From Methanobacteriota archaeon (GTDB lineage Archaea; Hydrothermarchaeota; Hydrothermarchaeia; Hydrothermarchaeales; SZUA-236), in assembly GCA_003230355.1 (NCBI GenBank), contig QIDD01000050.1:1-6774 (forward strand): DNA of 6,774 nucleotides, given 5' to 3'. This document shows positions 6,244 through 6,774 of the stretch, one piece after another. The position numbers and the translations under genes are program-made. How positions within the stretch are numbered: position 1 is the stretch's first letter; every line of letters begins with the position of its first letter. Under the pieces are notes generated by a model. It searched no databases. It saw only the letters and a program-made list of their open reading frames with translations, and was not told the DNA's origin.

Positions 6244-6321
6244 ATGGGGAAAGATAGAATGAGAGGCAAAGTAGGAGGTGGAAAAGTTTTCCATTTTCCC
6301 TCTATAGTGAGGGGGAAGTGA
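6244..6321 (+). CDS. Possible small basic peptide / leader ORF
   Basis: A 25-codon ORF starts at ATG 6244 (alternative in-frame ATG at 6259, with GGGG nine bases before it) and ends in TGA at 6319-6321, one base before the ATG of the membrane protein gene. The peptide has seven lysines or arginines against one aspartate and a GGGK stretch. The first ATG falls where transcription from the TATA-like box at 6216 is expected to begin, fitting a leaderless start. Its position suits a leader peptide or translationally coupled small protein. An open run of this length is easily found by chance, so the case rests on placement alone. Confidence 0.35.
   Translation: MGKDRMRGKVGGGKVFHFPSIVRGK
6279..6293 (+). 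repeat. Perfect inverted repeat TGGAAAA-G-TTTTCCA
   Basis: Seven-base arms separated by a single G make a near-palindrome typical of a dimeric DNA-binding protein's operator. It sits between the TATA-like box and the membrane protein gene. As RNA the loop is too short for all pairs. A second TTTTCCC at 6294-6300 offers the left arm an alternative partner. Confidence 0.5.
6298..6313 (+). promoter_or_regulatory. Hairpin covering the ribosome binding site of the membrane protein gene
   Basis: CCCTC (6298-6302) and GAGGG (6309-6313) can pair around the loop TATAGT. The right arm is part of GAGGGGG, which lies 7 bases before ATG 6323 and is its ribosome binding site. Folding would hide it. The left arm's C residues can instead pair with GGAAAA at 6280-6285, which would free it. 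Confidence 0.4.
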
Positions 6322-6322
6322 C

Positions 6323-6774
6323 ATGTTAGAATTATTCACAGCTAGCTCAGGAATGTTCAGAAGCCCTGAAGCCTTTCTAATAAATCTAGTACTGATTTTA
6401 CCCATTTTCTACTTTATCCTTTTTTTAATGGGAAAGTGGAATTACTGGACTCTTACTGCTTCATATTTATCCGCTTTAATTATCGGTATATTCTCTTCCC
6501 TTTTGCCATTAGGTTTTGTAATATTCCCTCCAGTAAGCCTGTTCATATTTTATGTGACTTTTAAAAAAACCTTGACGCTTAATGTTGAAGGAACGAGCCC
6601 TCCTGAATGGTTGTGGGTTCCGATTGCCTTTGGAGTTGTATTGCCCTTCTATGCCGTTTTAGAAGGTTTAATCATTTTAATAGGGATGTTTATAGTGACT
6701 TTTCTTTTTCAGATAGGGAGGGGTCCTGGCAGAAACCTATTATTAGGTTATTTAATACTCGCTGCTCCGTTTCC
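6323..6774 (+). CDS. Multi-spanning membrane protein of unknown family, 3' end outside window
   Basis: The frame runs from ATG 6323 to the window edge without a stop, giving 150 visible residues plus two bases. Start support is strong: GAGGGGG 7 bases upstream. Hydrophobic segments at about 17-36, 43-61, 63-80, 97-130 (probably two helices) and 139-150 indicate at least five membrane passes; short polar loops include GKWNYW (37-42), KKTLTLNVEGTSPPEW (81-96) and QIGRGPGRN (130-138). No catalytic or transporter motif is recognised, so no function is assigned. The gene is clearly AT-richer than the left part of the window (20 G+C in bases 6421-6480, against 28 in 541-600) and uses many TTA and ATA codons, partly because of its hydrophobic content. 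Acquisition from elsewhere is possible. It follows the possible small ORF by one base. Confidence 0.78.
   Translation, partial: MLELFTASSGMFRSPEAFLINLVLILPIFYFILFLMGKWNYWTLTASYLSALIIGIFSSLLPLGFVIFPPVSLFIFYVTFKKTLTLNVEGTSPPEWLWVPIAFGVVLPFYAVLEGLIILIGMFIVTFLFQIGRGPGRNLLLGYLILAAPF

Noticed and set aside
6217..6405. Minus-strand frame of 62 codons at the start of the AT-rich segment
   Set aside because: It overlaps the well-supported start and first membrane helix of the plus-strand membrane protein and has no good ribosome binding site.
1..6774. CRISPR array, tRNA, rRNA or insertion sequence
   Set aside because: No spaced direct repeats, cloverleaf, rRNA stretch, transposase motif or terminal inverted repeats were found on either strand by reading.

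Overview
The window looks archaeal, most likely from a methanogen- or ANME/alkanotroph-related euryarchaeon; this lineage call is inference. It rests on short GGTG/GAGGG-type ribosome binding sites, TATA-like boxes of the TTTAAATA type, a soluble multi-PAS histidine kinase followed by single-domain receivers, and a class III ribonucleotide reductase-like gene. No rRNA, tRNA, CRISPR array, transposase or clear terminator is visible.

Left part, + strand (1-1063): the 3' part of an NrdD-like gene enters from the left edge. It ends where the family's zinc/glycyl-radical domain should begin, and its stop overlaps the GTG start of a small PIN-like (DUF5615/Mut7-C type) putative nuclease. That gene in turn shares its stop tetranucleotide CTAG with the convergent operon.

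Centre, - strand (5389 down to 1060): five tightly packed genes look like one operon. In order of transcription they are a regulator with two tandem dodecin-like domains and a C-terminal helix-turn-helix, a cytosolic four-PAS histidine kinase, two stand-alone receiver proteins about 51% identical to each other, and a MinD/ParA-family ATPase with arginine in place of the Walker A lysine. Gaps run from an 8-base overlap to 31 bases, and most starts have good ribosome binding sites. The likely logic is: the kinase senses a cytosolic signal (two PAS domains carry paired cysteines), phosphorylates one or both receivers, and these act through protein contact, possibly on the ATPase. A receiver next to a MinD-like ATPase recalls a split CpaE/TadZ arrangement. 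The regulator may control the operon.

Right part, + strand (5465-6774): first comes a surface-type beta-rich protein rich in N-glycosylation sequons but with no signal peptide, which looks like the remnant of a longer exported protein. An AT-rich segment follows. It holds a TATA-like box, a possible 25-codon basic small ORF, two alternative hairpins around a ribosome binding site, and the start of a multi-spanning membrane protein that runs off the window. The base composition shift suggests this segment has a separate history.

The points most worth following up are the dodecin-like/helix-turn-helix regulator in its kinase-receiver-ATPase operon, the NrdD relative lacking its radical domain and coupled to a PIN-like gene, and the short ORF with switchable hairpins upstream of the membrane protein.
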